From Nitrosomonas sp. Nm132 (lineage in GTDB: Bacteria > Pseudomonadota > Gammaproteobacteria > Burkholderiales > Nitrosomonadaceae), in the NCBI RefSeq assembly GCF_900100485.1, contig NZ_FNDH01000014.1, forward strand, positions 1 to 64,000: 64,000 nucleotides of DNA. Reading direction: 5' to 3'. The first letter of the stretch is position 1, and each line of letters begins with the position of its first letter. A program made the translations under genes and the position numbers. Shown piece after piece: positions 1 through 9,859 of this stretch. Below the pieces are notes generated by a model. The model did no database searches. It had not been told where the DNA came from and worked only from the letters and a program-made list of their open reading frames with translations.

Positions 1-92
1 CACCAGCAAATAATATCAATCTCACTCGTTTCATTCCCAGCTTGTATCACCGCTCAGGCGACGCAAGGGTGGTGGGTGAATGTCTAAAGTAG

Positions 93-221
93 AGTGAGGT
101 AAAGAGAAATTTAATCATTTGGTTTGATTGGTATAACCAAGAGCGTTTTCATCAAGGCCTTGACAGTCTTACGCCAGATGAAGTCTACTACAATGATCAA
201 AGAATCAGGCGGGTGGCCTAA
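93..221 (+). pseudogene. IS3-family transposase, C-terminal fragment
   Basis: Only the last 42 codons of a transposase reading frame remain, ending in TAA at 219-221. The residues WYNQERFHQGLDSLTPDEVY match the end of the integrase-core (rve) domain of IS3-family OrfB proteins. An in-frame TAG lies immediately upstream at 90-92 and no start codon is present, so this is a relic. It is the first of several transposase pieces that border the truncated replication-like gene further right. Confidence 0.6.
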
Positions 222-262
222 ACCTGATTAACTACAGTGTTAGAGCTTAATTTTCTTTCAGG

Positions 263-787
263 TTGTCCAGTCAGTGGGAACCACATCACATCAAACTGCT
301 CAATGAGGCGATGGATGCGGTGCGTAAAGCTGAGCGCAGAGAGCAAGATGCGCTTAAAGGCCACAAATATACTTTCCTGAGAAACCCTGAGTCGCTCTCA
401 AAAACACAACAGCAACAATTAACCAACATGATTCGCCTCTATCCTACTTTGGGAGAGGCCTACCGCCTCAAAACACTGTTCAATGATCTATGGAGCATGC
501 CAGACAAACACAGTGCACACGCTTTTCTTACACAGTGGTGCGATGAAGTCAATCAAGCCAGCATTCCAGCTTTCCAGGTTTTTGCTAAAACTGTTATCTC
601 CCATTGGAACGGGATTATTCACTTTGTTGAATCCCGTCTGACCAATGGCATTCTCGAGGGCATCAATAACAAGATTCAACTTGCCAAACGGCGCGCCAGA
701 GGATACCGAAATACTAACAACTTCATTAATATGATTTATTTCTTATGTGGAAAGCTTCAGTTTACTTACCCACGGTATTTCACATAA
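263..787 (+). pseudogene. ISL3-family transposase, C-terminal half
   Basis: The 174 residues match the C-terminal part of the ISL3 DDE transposase. The recognisable block near residues 120-160 contains FVESRLTNGILEGINNKI and the basic stretch KRRARGYRN, typical of the family's last catalytic region. ISL3 transposases are usually about 400 aa, so the N-terminal half with the zinc-finger and HTH part is missing, and the only start available is a TTG. The stop at 785-787 is followed at once by a reading frame of a different gene, which marks a recombination junction. It is not expected to be active. Confidence 0.7.
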
Positions 788-1585
788 AACCTTGAAAAAG
801 AAGCCTTGCGTCAATTGAAACAGCCAGAACCTAAAGTGATCAATCTGGGCGGCATCGAGTTTTTGCTGCAGCCTTACGGCAGTTCATACGGTTTTCCTTT
901 TGTGATTAGCAACCAAGATTTCACCATTTCCTTTGGCGAATTCAATAATCCATCCTTCTTTGTCAAATTCTGCAGCCTTGCCCTATGGCGTGAAGGTGCA
1001 ATAGCGATGCATCAGCGATTCATGCAATGGGCTGAAAGACTTGGTTTGATGCCATTGAAACCGGAAGGGCTTTCACATGTTGATTTCAGCTTTGATTATC
1101 ACTTGCCGGTTATCGATTTCGATGAGGATAACTTTGTTTCTCTTTCCACCAAAGATACGCAATACCGCAAGGACGGAAAAATACAAACCTTTAAACTAGG
1201 TGAATCCGATGTTGTTCTGAGAATTTACGATAAAGTAGCGGAAATAGAAGAACAAAGCGGAAAGTCATGGTTTTTTGAGTTGTGGGGTATTGCTGAAAAT
1301 GTTTGGCGCGTCGAATGGCAGGTCAGAAAAGACATACTTAAGCGTTTCGGTATTCGTACCTTTGCTGACCTGCAAGATGGTCAAGGCGATGCACTGCGTT
1401 ATTTGGTCACAGAACATTCAACCTTGCGAGAAAAGACTGATGACAGCAACCGCTCGCGCTGGCCATTGCATCCACTTTGGATAGATTTACAAGAGCAAAT
1501 CTATAAACTGGAAAATCAAGGCATTTACCGGGAAATCGACCAGCAAGCCATCCTCAATGAGCGTTTGTTGCGCTGGAACATGTAA
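788..1585 (+). pseudogene. Replication-initiation-factor-like protein, internal fragment
   Basis: The open frame runs directly out of the ISL3 stop codon and ends where an IS630 fragment begins, so both ends look truncated; the only start is a TTG at 806. The protein has features compatible with phage or plasmid rolling-circle initiation factors (Rep_trans-like): an acidic VDFSFDYH strand about residue 91, then RIYDKVAEIEE, and NVWRVEWQVRKD about residue 170, which resembles the conserved R-x-E strand of that fold. I cannot see a convincing catalytic tyrosine context, so the family call is tentative. If right, it is a relic of a second replicon that has been replaced by the iteron origin near 42 kb. 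Confidence 0.4.
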
Positions 1586-1586
1586 C

Positions 1587-2034
1587 TTGTTCGTAGCAGT
1601 CGAACCCAAAGGAGGTACGCGCACGGTCATCGTCACAGCGCAGCGCGCCAAGACCGACTTCGTCTCCTTTGTCCGACACTTGCTTGAGCAGGTGTACGCC
1701 AAGGCGCACTGCGTTCACTTGGTCATGGATAACCTCAACACCCACTTTCGTCGTTGTTTCGAGGAAGTGCTTGGTATTGAGGAGGCAGAGGTGCTGCTGC
1801 GTCGCGTCGTATTCCACTACACCCCGAAACACGCCAGCTGGGCTCAACATGGCGGAGATCGAGATCGGCATCCTTGATAGGCAGTGTCTGGATCGACGCC
1901 GGCACGACCGCGACGCGCTCACTGCTGAGGCGGATACCTGGCAACAGCGGCGTAATGCCGAGCGCCGATCGATCGAGTGGATGTTCATTCGGCAGGATGC
2001 GGATCAAAAAATGCAGCAGCATTATGTTTCGTAA
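1587..2034 (+). pseudogene. IS630-family transposase fragment with frameshift
   Basis: This is the C-terminal DDE part of an IS630-type transposase. The first frame carries VAVEPKGGTRTV and HLVMDNLNTH (second catalytic Asp) and reaches HYTPKHASW. The expected continuation LNMAEIEIGIL is found in the next frame. The shift is explained by one extra G in the run at 1840-1842, after which the second frame continues to the normal-looking end at 2034 (RSIEWMFIRQDADQKM). The N-terminal half is absent. It truncates the Rep-like gene to its left. Confidence 0.75.
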
Positions 2035-2180
2035 TTAATATGTTTTGATACTAGATAACAACAGATGATCATATTGTTAAAGTTAAGGACAAAGAAAAAA
2101 AGCTACTTTCTGTATATCCTAGAAATGACACACTTCCAATGACAACACTTGGCCAAATCGACCGGCTAATTTGGGGAGAT

Positions 2181-4883
2181 TCATATACCATTTCGGGGAG
2201 CTAGATTGAGTAGCCTTTTGCGCGCAAGCCACTTGCGCAGCTCCTCCAAGAGGAACATCACTGCCGCGAAAAGAATAATGAACCCCCAAACCTCATTTCC
2301 AATGGATGCCGTACCAAGGAAAGAATTTCCCCAAGGCGTATAGTTGATCAACAAGAGAATTGCAATTTCCAATATTACACCCACAATAATCAGCGTATTA
2401 CCAGAAAGTCCAGTTGAAAAAACTGATCTAGTGGCACTTCTGCATAGGAACACATTCACGATTTGCATTACGATTATGGTGCTCAAGCAAGCGGTAGTGG
2501 CCTCCATGTACATGGGATCCTGGGTTGGCAGATTCTGCCCGTACGCCCATCCAGCACTGTTGAGCACAAAGAAAAAGGCAGCCATGGCGGCAGTTGCTTC
2601 GATTAGTCCCAAAAAGAAATAGGCGCGAAATACCAAGGACCAGTTCATTAGTCTTTCATTTTGTGAACGAGGGGGACGACGCATGATCTGAGGATTGGGT
2701 CTTTCAGCACCAAGGCCGAGAGCGGTCAGCGTGTCAGACCCCATGTCGATAGACAACGCTTGAATCGGTGTCAATGCCAGTGGAATCTTGAAGAGTAGGA
2801 AACCAAGGTAAGGGATCAACTCGGCAACATTGTGAACCAGAACGTAAGTAAGAAATCTGCGGATATTTTCGAATACGGCGCGCCCCTCCTCGACGGCGTT
2901 CACGATGCTGGCGAAGTTGTCGTCCAGCAGCACCATGTCGGCCGCTTCCTTCGCCACATCCGTGCCGGCAATGCCCATGGCGATGCCGATATGTGCAGCC
3001 TTCAGCGCCGGCGCATCGTTGACGCCGTCGCCCGTGACCGCCACGATCTGTTGCTTCTTCCTCAACGCCTCCACGATGCGCATCTTTTGGTCGGCGACCA
3101 CTCGCGCGAAGATGACCTCTTGAGCGTCCAAGGCAAGCTGAAGTTGGATGACTGAGAATCGTCTGAGCTGCTCGCCAGTAATGATCGTCGGACTGTCAGA
3201 CTTCACCAGCCCGATTTCACGGGCGATCGCCGTGGCGGTCCGGGGGTGATCGCCGGTAACCATGATTACTTTGATCCCGGCCTCTTGGCATTTGCGGAGT
3301 GCCTCCGGCACCTCTGGCCTGGGTGGATCTTCCAGCCCCACCAGCCCAGTAAAAACCAGGGCCTCCTCCAGCTTCTCCCGATCATAACTCACAGCCAATT
3401 TTTTGTAAGCAAACGCTAGCACACGTAGGCCTTGCTGCGCCATCGCATCCTGAGCTTGGACGATGTTTGCCTTTGCCTCAGCATCAAGGGGCTGAATCTT
3501 GCCTTCGATGATAGTATGCTGGCAAAGAGGAAGCACCGACTCGGGTGCACCTTTGCAATAAAGGGCAGCACCTTCAGGTGCTTGGTGGATGGTGGACAAT
3601 CGCATGCGATCGGTCTCGAATGGAATCTCGTCCAACTTCGGACAAACAGGAAGCTCAGCATTTAGGTTCAACGCCATTTCTACCAGCGCGACTTCCATGG
3701 GATCACCAAGGAAGGTCAATTTTCCGTGACCCTCTGCTTCCTTCAGATCATGGCACATCAAGGCTGTCAGGAAAAAAGGTTGGTAGAGTTCTACAAGGTC
3801 TTTTTTTTCTTTTAGCTCAGTAGGTGAATGGAAAATTTTACCAAGATAGAGTCGCCGAACCATCATATTACCTAGGGTTAGCGTACCGGTCTTATCGGTA
3901 CAAATAACTGTCGTGGAGCCGAGTGTCTCGACCGAGGGCAAATAGCGAATGAGGACGTTTCGCTTTGCCATGCGTTGAGTGGCCAGCACGAGCGCCAAGG
4001 TCAACGTGGGGAGCAGGCCTTCCGGCATCATGGCGACGATGATGCCGATCGTGAAAATAAAGGCCTTCCAGAAAGGGATGCCGATCATCCAGCCGAGCGA
4101 GAAGAATACGAGACCGATCAGCACCGCGAGGATTGCGGTCAGGCGGCTTAAGTGTGCGATCTCCTTGCGCAGCGGTGATACCTCCTCCCCAGCCGTTTGG
4201 GTGAGATGCGCGATCTTGCCGAATTCGGTGTGCATCCCGGTGGCGAAGACGACCGCCTTGGCCTGCCCGGACACCATCGAGGTTCCGGCGAGCACGACGT
4301 TCTTGCTGTCGATCAACTCATCCACTTCGGATGGCTCGGCCTCCCGCGCTTTGGGCAGCGATTCACCCGTGACGGCGGCGTTATTGACTCGTGCGCCAAA
4401 TGCCTCGATCAGCCGACAGTCTGCGGGGACGTTATTGCCCTGCTCCAAGTGGATGATATCTCCTGGCACCAATTGCTCCGCCGGCACCCGGGTGACTTTG
4501 CCCTCGCGCAATACCTGGGCCTGTTGTGGCAGCAGTTTGCGCAACGCCGCCAGCGTTCGTTCGACGCGATACTCCTGCCAGAAGGAAAATAGCCCGCTCA
4601 CCAGGATCACGGTCACGATGGCGTAGCCTACTTTCGCCATGCCTTGACCGGGCTCGCTCCATTCAGCGAAGAAAGCCAGCGCCGCGGCAACCCACAGGAT
4701 CACAGAAAAGAAAGTTGAGAATTCCATGATGAGGCGCAGCCACACCGATCCGCGGGCCACTTTCTCCACCTCGTTGCGGCCGAATTCGTGCAGCCGACGT
4801 TCGACTTCGGCGCGGCTCAGACCTGCTGCGGTGCTCTTCAGGCTCGCGACGGCATCGAGCGGAGACAATTTATGAATTCTCAT
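2181..4883 (-). CDS. Cation-transporting P-type ATPase (Na+/K+-ATPase-like, P2 family)
   Basis: This 900-residue inner-membrane pump uses ATP to move cations. An N-terminal cation-ATPase domain precedes the actuator loop TGES (172-175). The M4 segment has PEGL (287-290), the phosphorylated Asp330 lies in DKTGT, KGAPE is at 444-448, and the hinge TGDGVNDAP is at 617-625. About ten membrane helices are present. The stretch SVETLGSTTVICTDKTGT and the M6 motif IDMGSDTLTALGLGAE resemble the Na+/K+-ATPase (P2C) branch (IDLGTD in animal pumps) more than heavy-metal (P1B) pumps, and no CPx or metal-binding domain is seen. The ion is therefore inferred, not shown. The start ATG at 4883 opens with MRIHKLSPLDAVASL. 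The gene stands alone, flanked by IS remnants, consistent with cargo. Confidence 0.9.
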   Translation of the reverse strand: MRIHKLSPLDAVASLKSTAAGLSRAEVERRLHEFGRNEVEKVARGSVWLRLIMEFSTFFSVILWVAAALAFFAEWSEPGQGMAKVGYAIVTVILVSGLFSFWQEYRVERTLAALRKLLPQQAQVLREGKVTRVPAEQLVPGDIIHLEQGNNVPADCRLIEAFGARVNNAAVTGESLPKAREAEPSEVDELIDSKNVVLAGTSMVSGQAKAVVFATGMHTEFGKIAHLTQTAGEEVSPLRKEIAHLSRLTAILAVLIGLVFFSLGWMIGIPFWKAFIFTIGIIVAMMPEGLLPTLTLALVLATQRMAKRNVLIRYLPSVETLGSTTVICTDKTGTLTLGNMMVRRLYLGKIFHSPTELKEKKDLVELYQPFFLTALMCHDLKEAEGHGKLTFLGDPMEVALVEMALNLNAELPVCPKLDEIPFETDRMRLSTIHQAPEGAALYCKGAPESVLPLCQHTIIEGKIQPLDAEAKANIVQAQDAMAQQGLRVLAFAYKKLAVSYDREKLEEALVFTGLVGLEDPPRPEVPEALRKCQEAGIKVIMVTGDHPRTATAIAREIGLVKSDSPTIITGEQLRRFSVIQLQLALDAQEVIFARVVADQKMRIVEALRKKQQIVAVTGDGVNDAPALKAAHIGIAMGIAGTDVAKEAADMVLLDDNFASIVNAVEEGRAVFENIRRFLTYVLVHNVAELIPYLGFLLFKIPLALTPIQALSIDMGSDTLTALGLGAERPNPQIMRRPPRSQNERLMNWSLVFRAYFFLGLIEATAAMAAFFFVLNSAGWAYGQNLPTQDPMYMEATTACLSTIIVMQIVNVFLCRSATRSVFSTGLSGNTLIIVGVILEIAILLLINYTPWGNSFLGTASIGNEVWGFIILFAAVMFLLEELRKWLARKRLLNLAPRNGI

Positions 4884-5287
4884 GGAAATCTCGCTGAAAT
4901 GTTACCCCGATCAAATAACATACAAGGACACAAAAGTTTGTCAAGCTTTCTATCTTTGAATGCAAAGAATCATTAAACTACGCTGACTTACAGTAAATGA
5001 TCTGACTAGATTATTTGGAAACGAAGGCAGACTACTCAAATAGGGCGGAAAACCTTCAATCTGAAATGCATAAGATAAGATATGTAGTACCAGCCAGAAA
5101 ACTCTAAGTTTCTATAAAAAACAACCAGTAGCGGTTAATTTCAGGAATGAAGATTTCTGAGAAATTGAGTCGAACTGACGTTTTTGGCTGGTTTCGGCCC
5201 ATTTTTAAGCAAAGCAGCTTTAAACTTCGATTGAAATTGGACGAAAATATCGTCCTCAAAAACAAACTTCGTTCGAGAGGAAATCAA
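4884..5287. other. Intergenic region upstream of the ATPase
   Basis: No gene is recognised. The AT-rich stretch just left of 5000 is where the minus-strand promoter of the ATPase should lie. From about 5100 rightward it becomes the leader of a transposase remnant; frames open before 5288 but lack homology. Confidence 0.4.
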
Positions 5288-5656
5288 ATGAGCGTAGTCC
5301 GAAATGCCCAGATGGAGTTGGGTGAAATTGACGTATCGCAAATCAAATTTGATTTGCGATCACGAGATGACATTCCGAAGATACTGCGCGGATTACAGCA
5401 CCTGTACCTGAACGAAGCATTGCGCCAGAAAGTTTTTACATTACTGGAAAGTGACATTGCCCCCAAGGTGAATAAGCGCAATGGTCGTCCTGGCATGACC
5501 CTGTGGAGCATCCTGGCTTGTAGTGTATTACGTTTGGACTTAAATGCGGATTATGACCGTCTTCATGAATTGGTTAACCAGCACAGAACCTTGCGCGCAA
5601 TGTTGGGACAATGCCGTATCGGAAAGCTTCTTCCATACCTTAAAAAACCGAATTGA
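5288..5656 (+). pseudogene. ISNCY-type transposase, N-terminal fragment
   Basis: The recognisable start is the ATG at 5288, preceded by GAGAGGAAA, giving MSVVRNAQMELGEIDVSQI. This N-terminus, with RSRDDIPKILRGLQHLY and GRPGMTLWSILACSVLRL, is that of a transposase group filed under ISNCY. Homology stops about residue 110 (RTLRAMLGQ), after which the frame enters an unrelated IS3 fragment and terminates. The catalytic DDE part is missing. Confidence 0.7.
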
Positions 5657-5802
5657 TCCATCAGCAAACGTTTCATTCTCGGGAAGAAGCTAAACAGGCT
5701 GTGTTTGAATATATCGAAGTGTTTTATAACCGGGAGCGATTACATTCAGCTAATGGATATATATCGCCCGTTGAATTCGAGGTACAGCAAAATGCTGCTT
5801 AG
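5653..5802 (+). pseudogene. IS3-family OrfB, C-terminal fragment
   Basis: These 49 codons without a start encode the end of an IS3 OrfB: EEAKQAVFEYIEVFYNRERL, then HSANGYISPVEFE, stop TAG at 5800-5802. Just after the stop, TGTCCGGAAAAGTGTTGACA (about 5807-5826) looks like the right terminal inverted repeat of such an element. Its fusion to the ISNCY fragment shows that one IS was inserted into or recombined with another. Confidence 0.7.
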
Positions 5803-5988
5803 CTGTATGTCCGGAAAAGTGTTGACACATCAACGCCCTCCGGCGACTTCTAGCCGGAATGATCCTTTTATCAATGTCCGTGCGCTACTCACATATCAAT
5901 TGAATTAGGCTGGGTAAGAATAATGCCGGTTTGTAATTTTGCACATTCAATCTAACTGATTGACCCTGCAAAGAATACAGGCTCTGAG

Positions 5989-6630
5989 TTATTTCTCAGC
6001 AAACCAGATATCACCATACCATGCGGTAGCAACTGCACCTGTGTTGTCTGTATCAGTCATGATGGCCACAGCATCGACGTGGCCTGGTTCTTCACCGAAT
6101 GCACGACGGTAATCGGCACGTACGTCTCGACGTTCACTGACCCATTGGCCGACCCGATCAGAACCTGATTCTATTGCGATCATGTGCGCATGATCGGTAA
6201 AAGCATTGGGCCAACGACTGTCGATCGGCTGTTGGTTCGACCACACGTAATTGATGGCGCGCGTGCGCCAGAACATCACGCCACCAGAAAATACCACATA
6301 AACTCGCGCAGGATAATCATCACCCGCGCGGGTACGCTCATCGTTACCGGTCAATATGCCGCCCACTTTCCATATCCAGTTAAGGATAGGAGTTTTATTA
6401 AGATCGACGCTTACCTCGCGATAGCACCCCGAAGCGGTAGCACTGCTGTCAGCACGTAAAGCAAGTTGTCCATCCGAATTGTCCAGAGAATAACGGGTTT
6501 CTCCAGAAAAAGACTTTTTCTGCCAGCCATTCATATCACCTCGTGAAAAGCGGGCAATATCGACACGTTCATCTCCTGACCAAGCTATTGTTGGCAGGCA
6601 GATTGCTATCCACAATAAAAACTTCTTCAT
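5989..6630 (-). CDS. DUF3047 family secreted protein
   Basis: The 213-residue protein begins with a signal peptide (MKKFLLWIAICLPTIAWSG). The mature part matches the DUF3047 family: LNWIWKVGG near residue 84, GDDYPARVYVVFSGG near 102-117, and a C-terminal TDNTGAVATAWYGDIWF block. The biochemical function of the family is unknown to me; the shape suggests a periplasmic beta-sandwich that may bind carbohydrate or lipid. Its start ATG lies 3 nt after the stop of the upstream 510-aa lipoprotein gene, so the two are almost certainly one operon, transcribed leftward. Confidence 0.75.
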   Translation of the reverse strand: MKKFLLWIAICLPTIAWSGDERVDIARFSRGDMNGWQKKSFSGETRYSLDNSDGQLALRADSSATASGCYREVSVDLNKTPILNWIWKVGGILTGNDERTRAGDDYPARVYVVFSGGVMFWRTRAINYVWSNQQPIDSRWPNAFTDHAHMIAIESGSDRVGQWVSERRDVRADYRRAFGEEPGHVDAVAIMTDTDNTGAVATAWYGDIWFAEK

Positions 6631-6633
6631 TTT

Positions 6634-8166
6634 TTATTGTGTCCTCTCAAATAGCGATTCGATGAGAAAGGCATCGTCAAAGTGACGACGCCCATTGAAA
6701 GCGGTGGAATGACGCCCCCATTGGCGCATTGCACCTGGCGAGCGGATACCCATTGGCCATAGAAGAAAACGTTCAAATCGCTCTGTTCCGGCAACCAGGC
6801 CATATTTGCCAAACAAGCTGCGATACCCTTCACTAGAAGGCAGAGAGCGCAGTACATCATAATCCTCAGATAGCATCGGATGGCTCGCTTGTATCGTCGA
6901 TGATTGATCACTCTCTACATTGTCATGGTAAATCCGCTGGATAAAATGTGTGTGGTGAGCAATGCGCAGCACCAGCGGCTGTTGCTCGGGTGCTGATTGC
7001 GGCAGCAGTGGCGATTCAAAATAGGAGGAAGGAAGATCTTTACGCAAGCGTAGCTGATGACTCGGGAAGAATTCGTGATAGCAACCGCAGTTATGTATGG
7101 CATCGTAAAGCCATGGCTCGCCATTAGGTCCTAGGGTTACTCGCCAGTTGATACCATCGAGTTGGCCGGCGTAAATGTCACTACCCGGTCGTGCTCGAAA
7201 CCAAACAATGTAATTTAGCTGCAGCAACACTTGATTGCCAAAGCGAGTGTGTGAAACCTTGCGATAAATTGTTGGGTGAGCAGTGTCTACTGTTGGTCCA
7301 TTCTCCCAGCGTATCAAGCCAATGAGATCATTTCCATCCACTATATCAACTTCCCATACTGGAGCATACTTGTCGAACAGCTTATCTAGTTCAACAGACG
7401 TCGGCAATGGAATTCCCAATGGATCACGTGAGCGATAAAGAACTCCACTGATTTCCTGGGCATTGAAGGGGTTATTGAGTGATGAGGCATCTGTTGCTGC
7501 AGTGATAGCGGTGGGTAGCGGTTTCCAGCGCACCAGTTTGCCAGTAACCGGCAGCAATGCGAGCGGTGTCGCGAAGATATCACGTGTTTTACTATGCCAC
7601 GCAGATATTCCAGCAGCAACAATGGGTGCGGTGAGCGGGTAAAGACCAAGTGCCTGCCACCAGGAGACATAATCATCTGGGACGTGGGCAATATCGCGCA
7701 GTCGAGCACGGTGCTCCGGCTTCACAAGATCGATCGTTATCAATAAATCGCGACACCTGTTGAGTTCATGAAGCAAAGTGTCTTTTCTCTGAACTAACAC
7801 TGAGGGAGGTAGATTGCGCAACTCTAATGCACGCGCCTGAGCGTCAAGATCAGCCATGTGACCAATCCATGCTAACCACTGTGGCGATTCATCGTTTAAT
7901 TCATGATTGAACGAAGCCAGTAGGCGTGTCGTGCGAAAGTAAGGAAACCCATGAACCAGTGATGAACCGTGATCGCGTACATCCGCAGTGTCAATCACAG
8001 CATCAACTTCTTGGTATAAAGCTCGGCAGCTTGCCGCAGCAATATCTTCCTGTGCAGTTGATCTGGTTCCCATCGCGATGCAACCAGTCAGAAACAACAT
8101 GCTAAAGACGAGGGTTATTTCTGTCCCAGTCAGAGTAATACGGATTGAATTGTTGAAACTATCCAT
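6634..8166 (-). CDS. Large hypothetical lipoprotein paired with DUF3047 protein
   Basis: I do not recognise the family of this 510-residue protein. Its N-terminus is a lipoprotein signal: a hydrophobic stretch ends in LTGC with Cys29 as the predicted lipidated residue, so it should be anchored in a membrane facing the periplasm. The mature region is rich in Trp, His and Arg and has no transmembrane helix after the signal. A compact segment around residues 320-370 (VLLQLNYIVWFRARPG, NCGCYHEF) contains closely spaced Cys and His that could bind a metal. It is followed after 3 nt by the DUF3047 gene, suggesting a joint envelope function. Confidence 0.7.
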   Translation of the reverse strand: MDSFNNSIRITLTGTEITLVFSMLFLTGCIAMGTRSTAQEDIAAASCRALYQEVDAVIDTADVRDHGSSLVHGFPYFRTTRLLASFNHELNDESPQWLAWIGHMADLDAQARALELRNLPPSVLVQRKDTLLHELNRCRDLLITIDLVKPEHRARLRDIAHVPDDYVSWWQALGLYPLTAPIVAAGISAWHSKTRDIFATPLALLPVTGKLVRWKPLPTAITAATDASSLNNPFNAQEISGVLYRSRDPLGIPLPTSVELDKLFDKYAPVWEVDIVDGNDLIGLIRWENGPTVDTAHPTIYRKVSHTRFGNQVLLQLNYIVWFRARPGSDIYAGQLDGINWRVTLGPNGEPWLYDAIHNCGCYHEFFPSHQLRLRKDLPSSYFESPLLPQSAPEQQPLVLRIAHHTHFIQRIYHDNVESDQSSTIQASHPMLSEDYDVLRSLPSSEGYRSLFGKYGLVAGTERFERFLLWPMGIRSPGAMRQWGRHSTAFNGRRHFDDAFLIESLFERTQ

Positions 8167-8368
8167 AGATTCACCCTCAGTATGCTACCGCTGACTATCG
8201 ATTTCATCAACATTGAAGAAAATATATTCTGTATCAAATTAAATACAGTAATATGCATTGAGTATAGTGCTAATTTATATTGCTGTTTGATTCAATGAAG
8301 TTTAACCAACTCAAGCTGATACAATGATAGTACTAATTTCTATGCAGTAATTCTCTATTCAGTTAGAG

Positions 8369-9007
8369 CTAAATATTGGGCAGAACATCCTTGCCACCTG
8401 AATCGACATACTTTTTCATGCTAACCAGCGAACGTGCGATGATGCCTTTCTTGAACATATTTTCGATAAAGGTTGGGATATTCTTCGAAGAAATTATGCA
8501 GCCGTAGCGTGCCAGTGTTTTACCCTGATCATACGGATAGAAGCGCCAAAAGCCGCGCAGTTCTACCAGGTCATTGTTGAACCTTGGATCCAGGCTCCAA
8601 AAGAAATTAAGACCCACTTTATCAAAGGTAAGGTTCGCGCGGTAGATAAAGGTCAAGAATGCGAACCTTACCTTGAACTCGATCGTGTCATGCAAAGGAC
8701 TCTTGGCAATGACTTTGACCTCTTCGAGCTCTCTGAGGTATTTAACTTGATCTTCAGCGCGGGAAAGCAAGTTCCAAGTCTGTTCAGGGGTTTGATTAAA
8801 AATAACGGCGGCCTCGATCGATCCAGAGTGTTCTTGTGTGGCCAAATTGGTAATGGTAAAGACAATTTCACCATTAGCCAGTAGTTTTGTTTGTTGGATA
8901 TCCAGATCTTTGAGACCATTTGATCCAAAATCAGGTGTAGCGGCAAGGCCCAGAGTGGAGACCAGACAGAGCATCCCCAAAAGTACCCTAATGTTTGTTT
9001 TAACCAT
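8369..9007 (-). CDS. Secreted SRPBCC (START-like) domain protein
   Basis: The 212-residue protein has a signal peptide ending near LGLAATPD. The mature part fits the SRPBCC/polyketide-cyclase-like helix-grip fold: AAVIFNQTPEQTWNLLS (about 66-82) is the characteristic entry helix, followed by VKYLRELEEVKVI, and RFYPYDQGKTLARYGC supplies late beta strands. Such domains bind hydrophobic ligands. The C-terminal helix (FKKGIIARSLVSMKKYVD) matches the closing helix of the fold. The gene is monocistronic as far as can be seen. The ligand is unknown. Confidence 0.7.
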   Translation of the reverse strand: MVKTNIRVLLGMLCLVSTLGLAATPDFGSNGLKDLDIQQTKLLANGEIVFTITNLATQEHSGSIEAAVIFNQTPEQTWNLLSRAEDQVKYLRELEEVKVIAKSPLHDTIEFKVRFAFLTFIYRANLTFDKVGLNFFWSLDPRFNNDLVELRGFWRFYPYDQGKTLARYGCIISSKNIPTFIENMFKKGIIARSLVSMKKYVDSGGKDVLPNI

Positions 9008-9277
9008 GCCAGCCCTCTTCCTTAGATATCCATTGCATCAATATCCAGAATGAACAATGAGTTGCATATAATTTCTAACTTTGAGCAAATTACCTAAAAA
9101 AATGCATTACAAGTATAAATTTGCCATTAAGCTCACAGAGAAATCCAAGCGTTGACGCTGATTTGAAAATTATATGTCATCAAACCAATTTGGACAGATG
9201 GTTGCCTGAATTAAGAGGCACTCTGGTTCATCAAGTTTAAATTTTTTGATCCGTCATTGACATACATTCCTTCTTTG

Positions 9278-9859
9278 TCAATGATCAATCAATATATGCC
9301 CAAAAAAAGCAAAAGCGCCAATGGCAATGCCGGTGATAAACTGTGCATGCACCAAATGAGAAAATTTCTTTAGCTCAGCTGGTGTGTAATGCAAAGTCAG
9401 AAACAGGCCAAAGATTCCCTGCCAGACAACCAAAGCCAGCAAGGCAGGAAAGAAAAGGATGTGACTGTAGCGCGAAAATCCCATCATTGAAATATGCAGT
9501 AGAATGATCGCTACAGCAGCGATACCGAAATAAATATGCGTGCGATTCATCCATGTTAATAATCGATTGACGTAGGATGAATCGATTGGTGATGTATAGT
9601 CTGGGAGCAGGCGTTGTGCCAATTTTCCTTGACCTAACAGCAGTTTCAAAAAGGTGCGGAAATAAATAAATGCTAATAGTGCCAAACCAGCTTTACCAAA
9701 ACCTTCACCGATCTCGGTTAGGAATGTTTCCCGTTCTTCAGGAATCGGGTGAACCGAGTAGGCGTAAATAAAATACGCCATGGAAATCAGTGAGATAACA
9801 AATGTGTAAATGAGGATGTTGCGGATATTTTTAAGTGACTGTTGCATGGCATTAATCAT
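9278..9859 (-). CDS. Cytochrome-b/ferric-reductase-like integral membrane protein
   Basis: From the ATG at 9859 this is about 193 residues with four to five hydrophobic helices. Histidines that could bind heme sit in or beside helices: NRTHIYFGIAA, ILLHISMMG, HLVHAQFITGI and FFGHILIDH. I class it as a cytochrome b561 or ferric-reductase-like protein with moderate confidence. The chosen ATG overlaps the stop of the carbonic anhydrase gene in a TTAATGATTAA arrangement, indicating translational coupling; the longer frame from 9904 would run inside that gene and an alternative ATG lies at 9847. The pairing suggests a link between periplasmic CO2/bicarbonate chemistry and a membrane redox step, which is inference. 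Confidence 0.6.
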   Translation of the reverse strand: MINAMQQSLKNIRNILIYTFVISLISMAYFIYAYSVHPIPEERETFLTEIGEGFGKAGLALLAFIYFRTFLKLLLGQGKLAQRLLPDYTSPIDSSYVNRLLTWMNRTHIYFGIAAVAIILLHISMMGFSRYSHILFFPALLALVVWQGIFGLFLTLHYTPAELKKFSHLVHAQFITGIAIGAFAFFGHILIDH

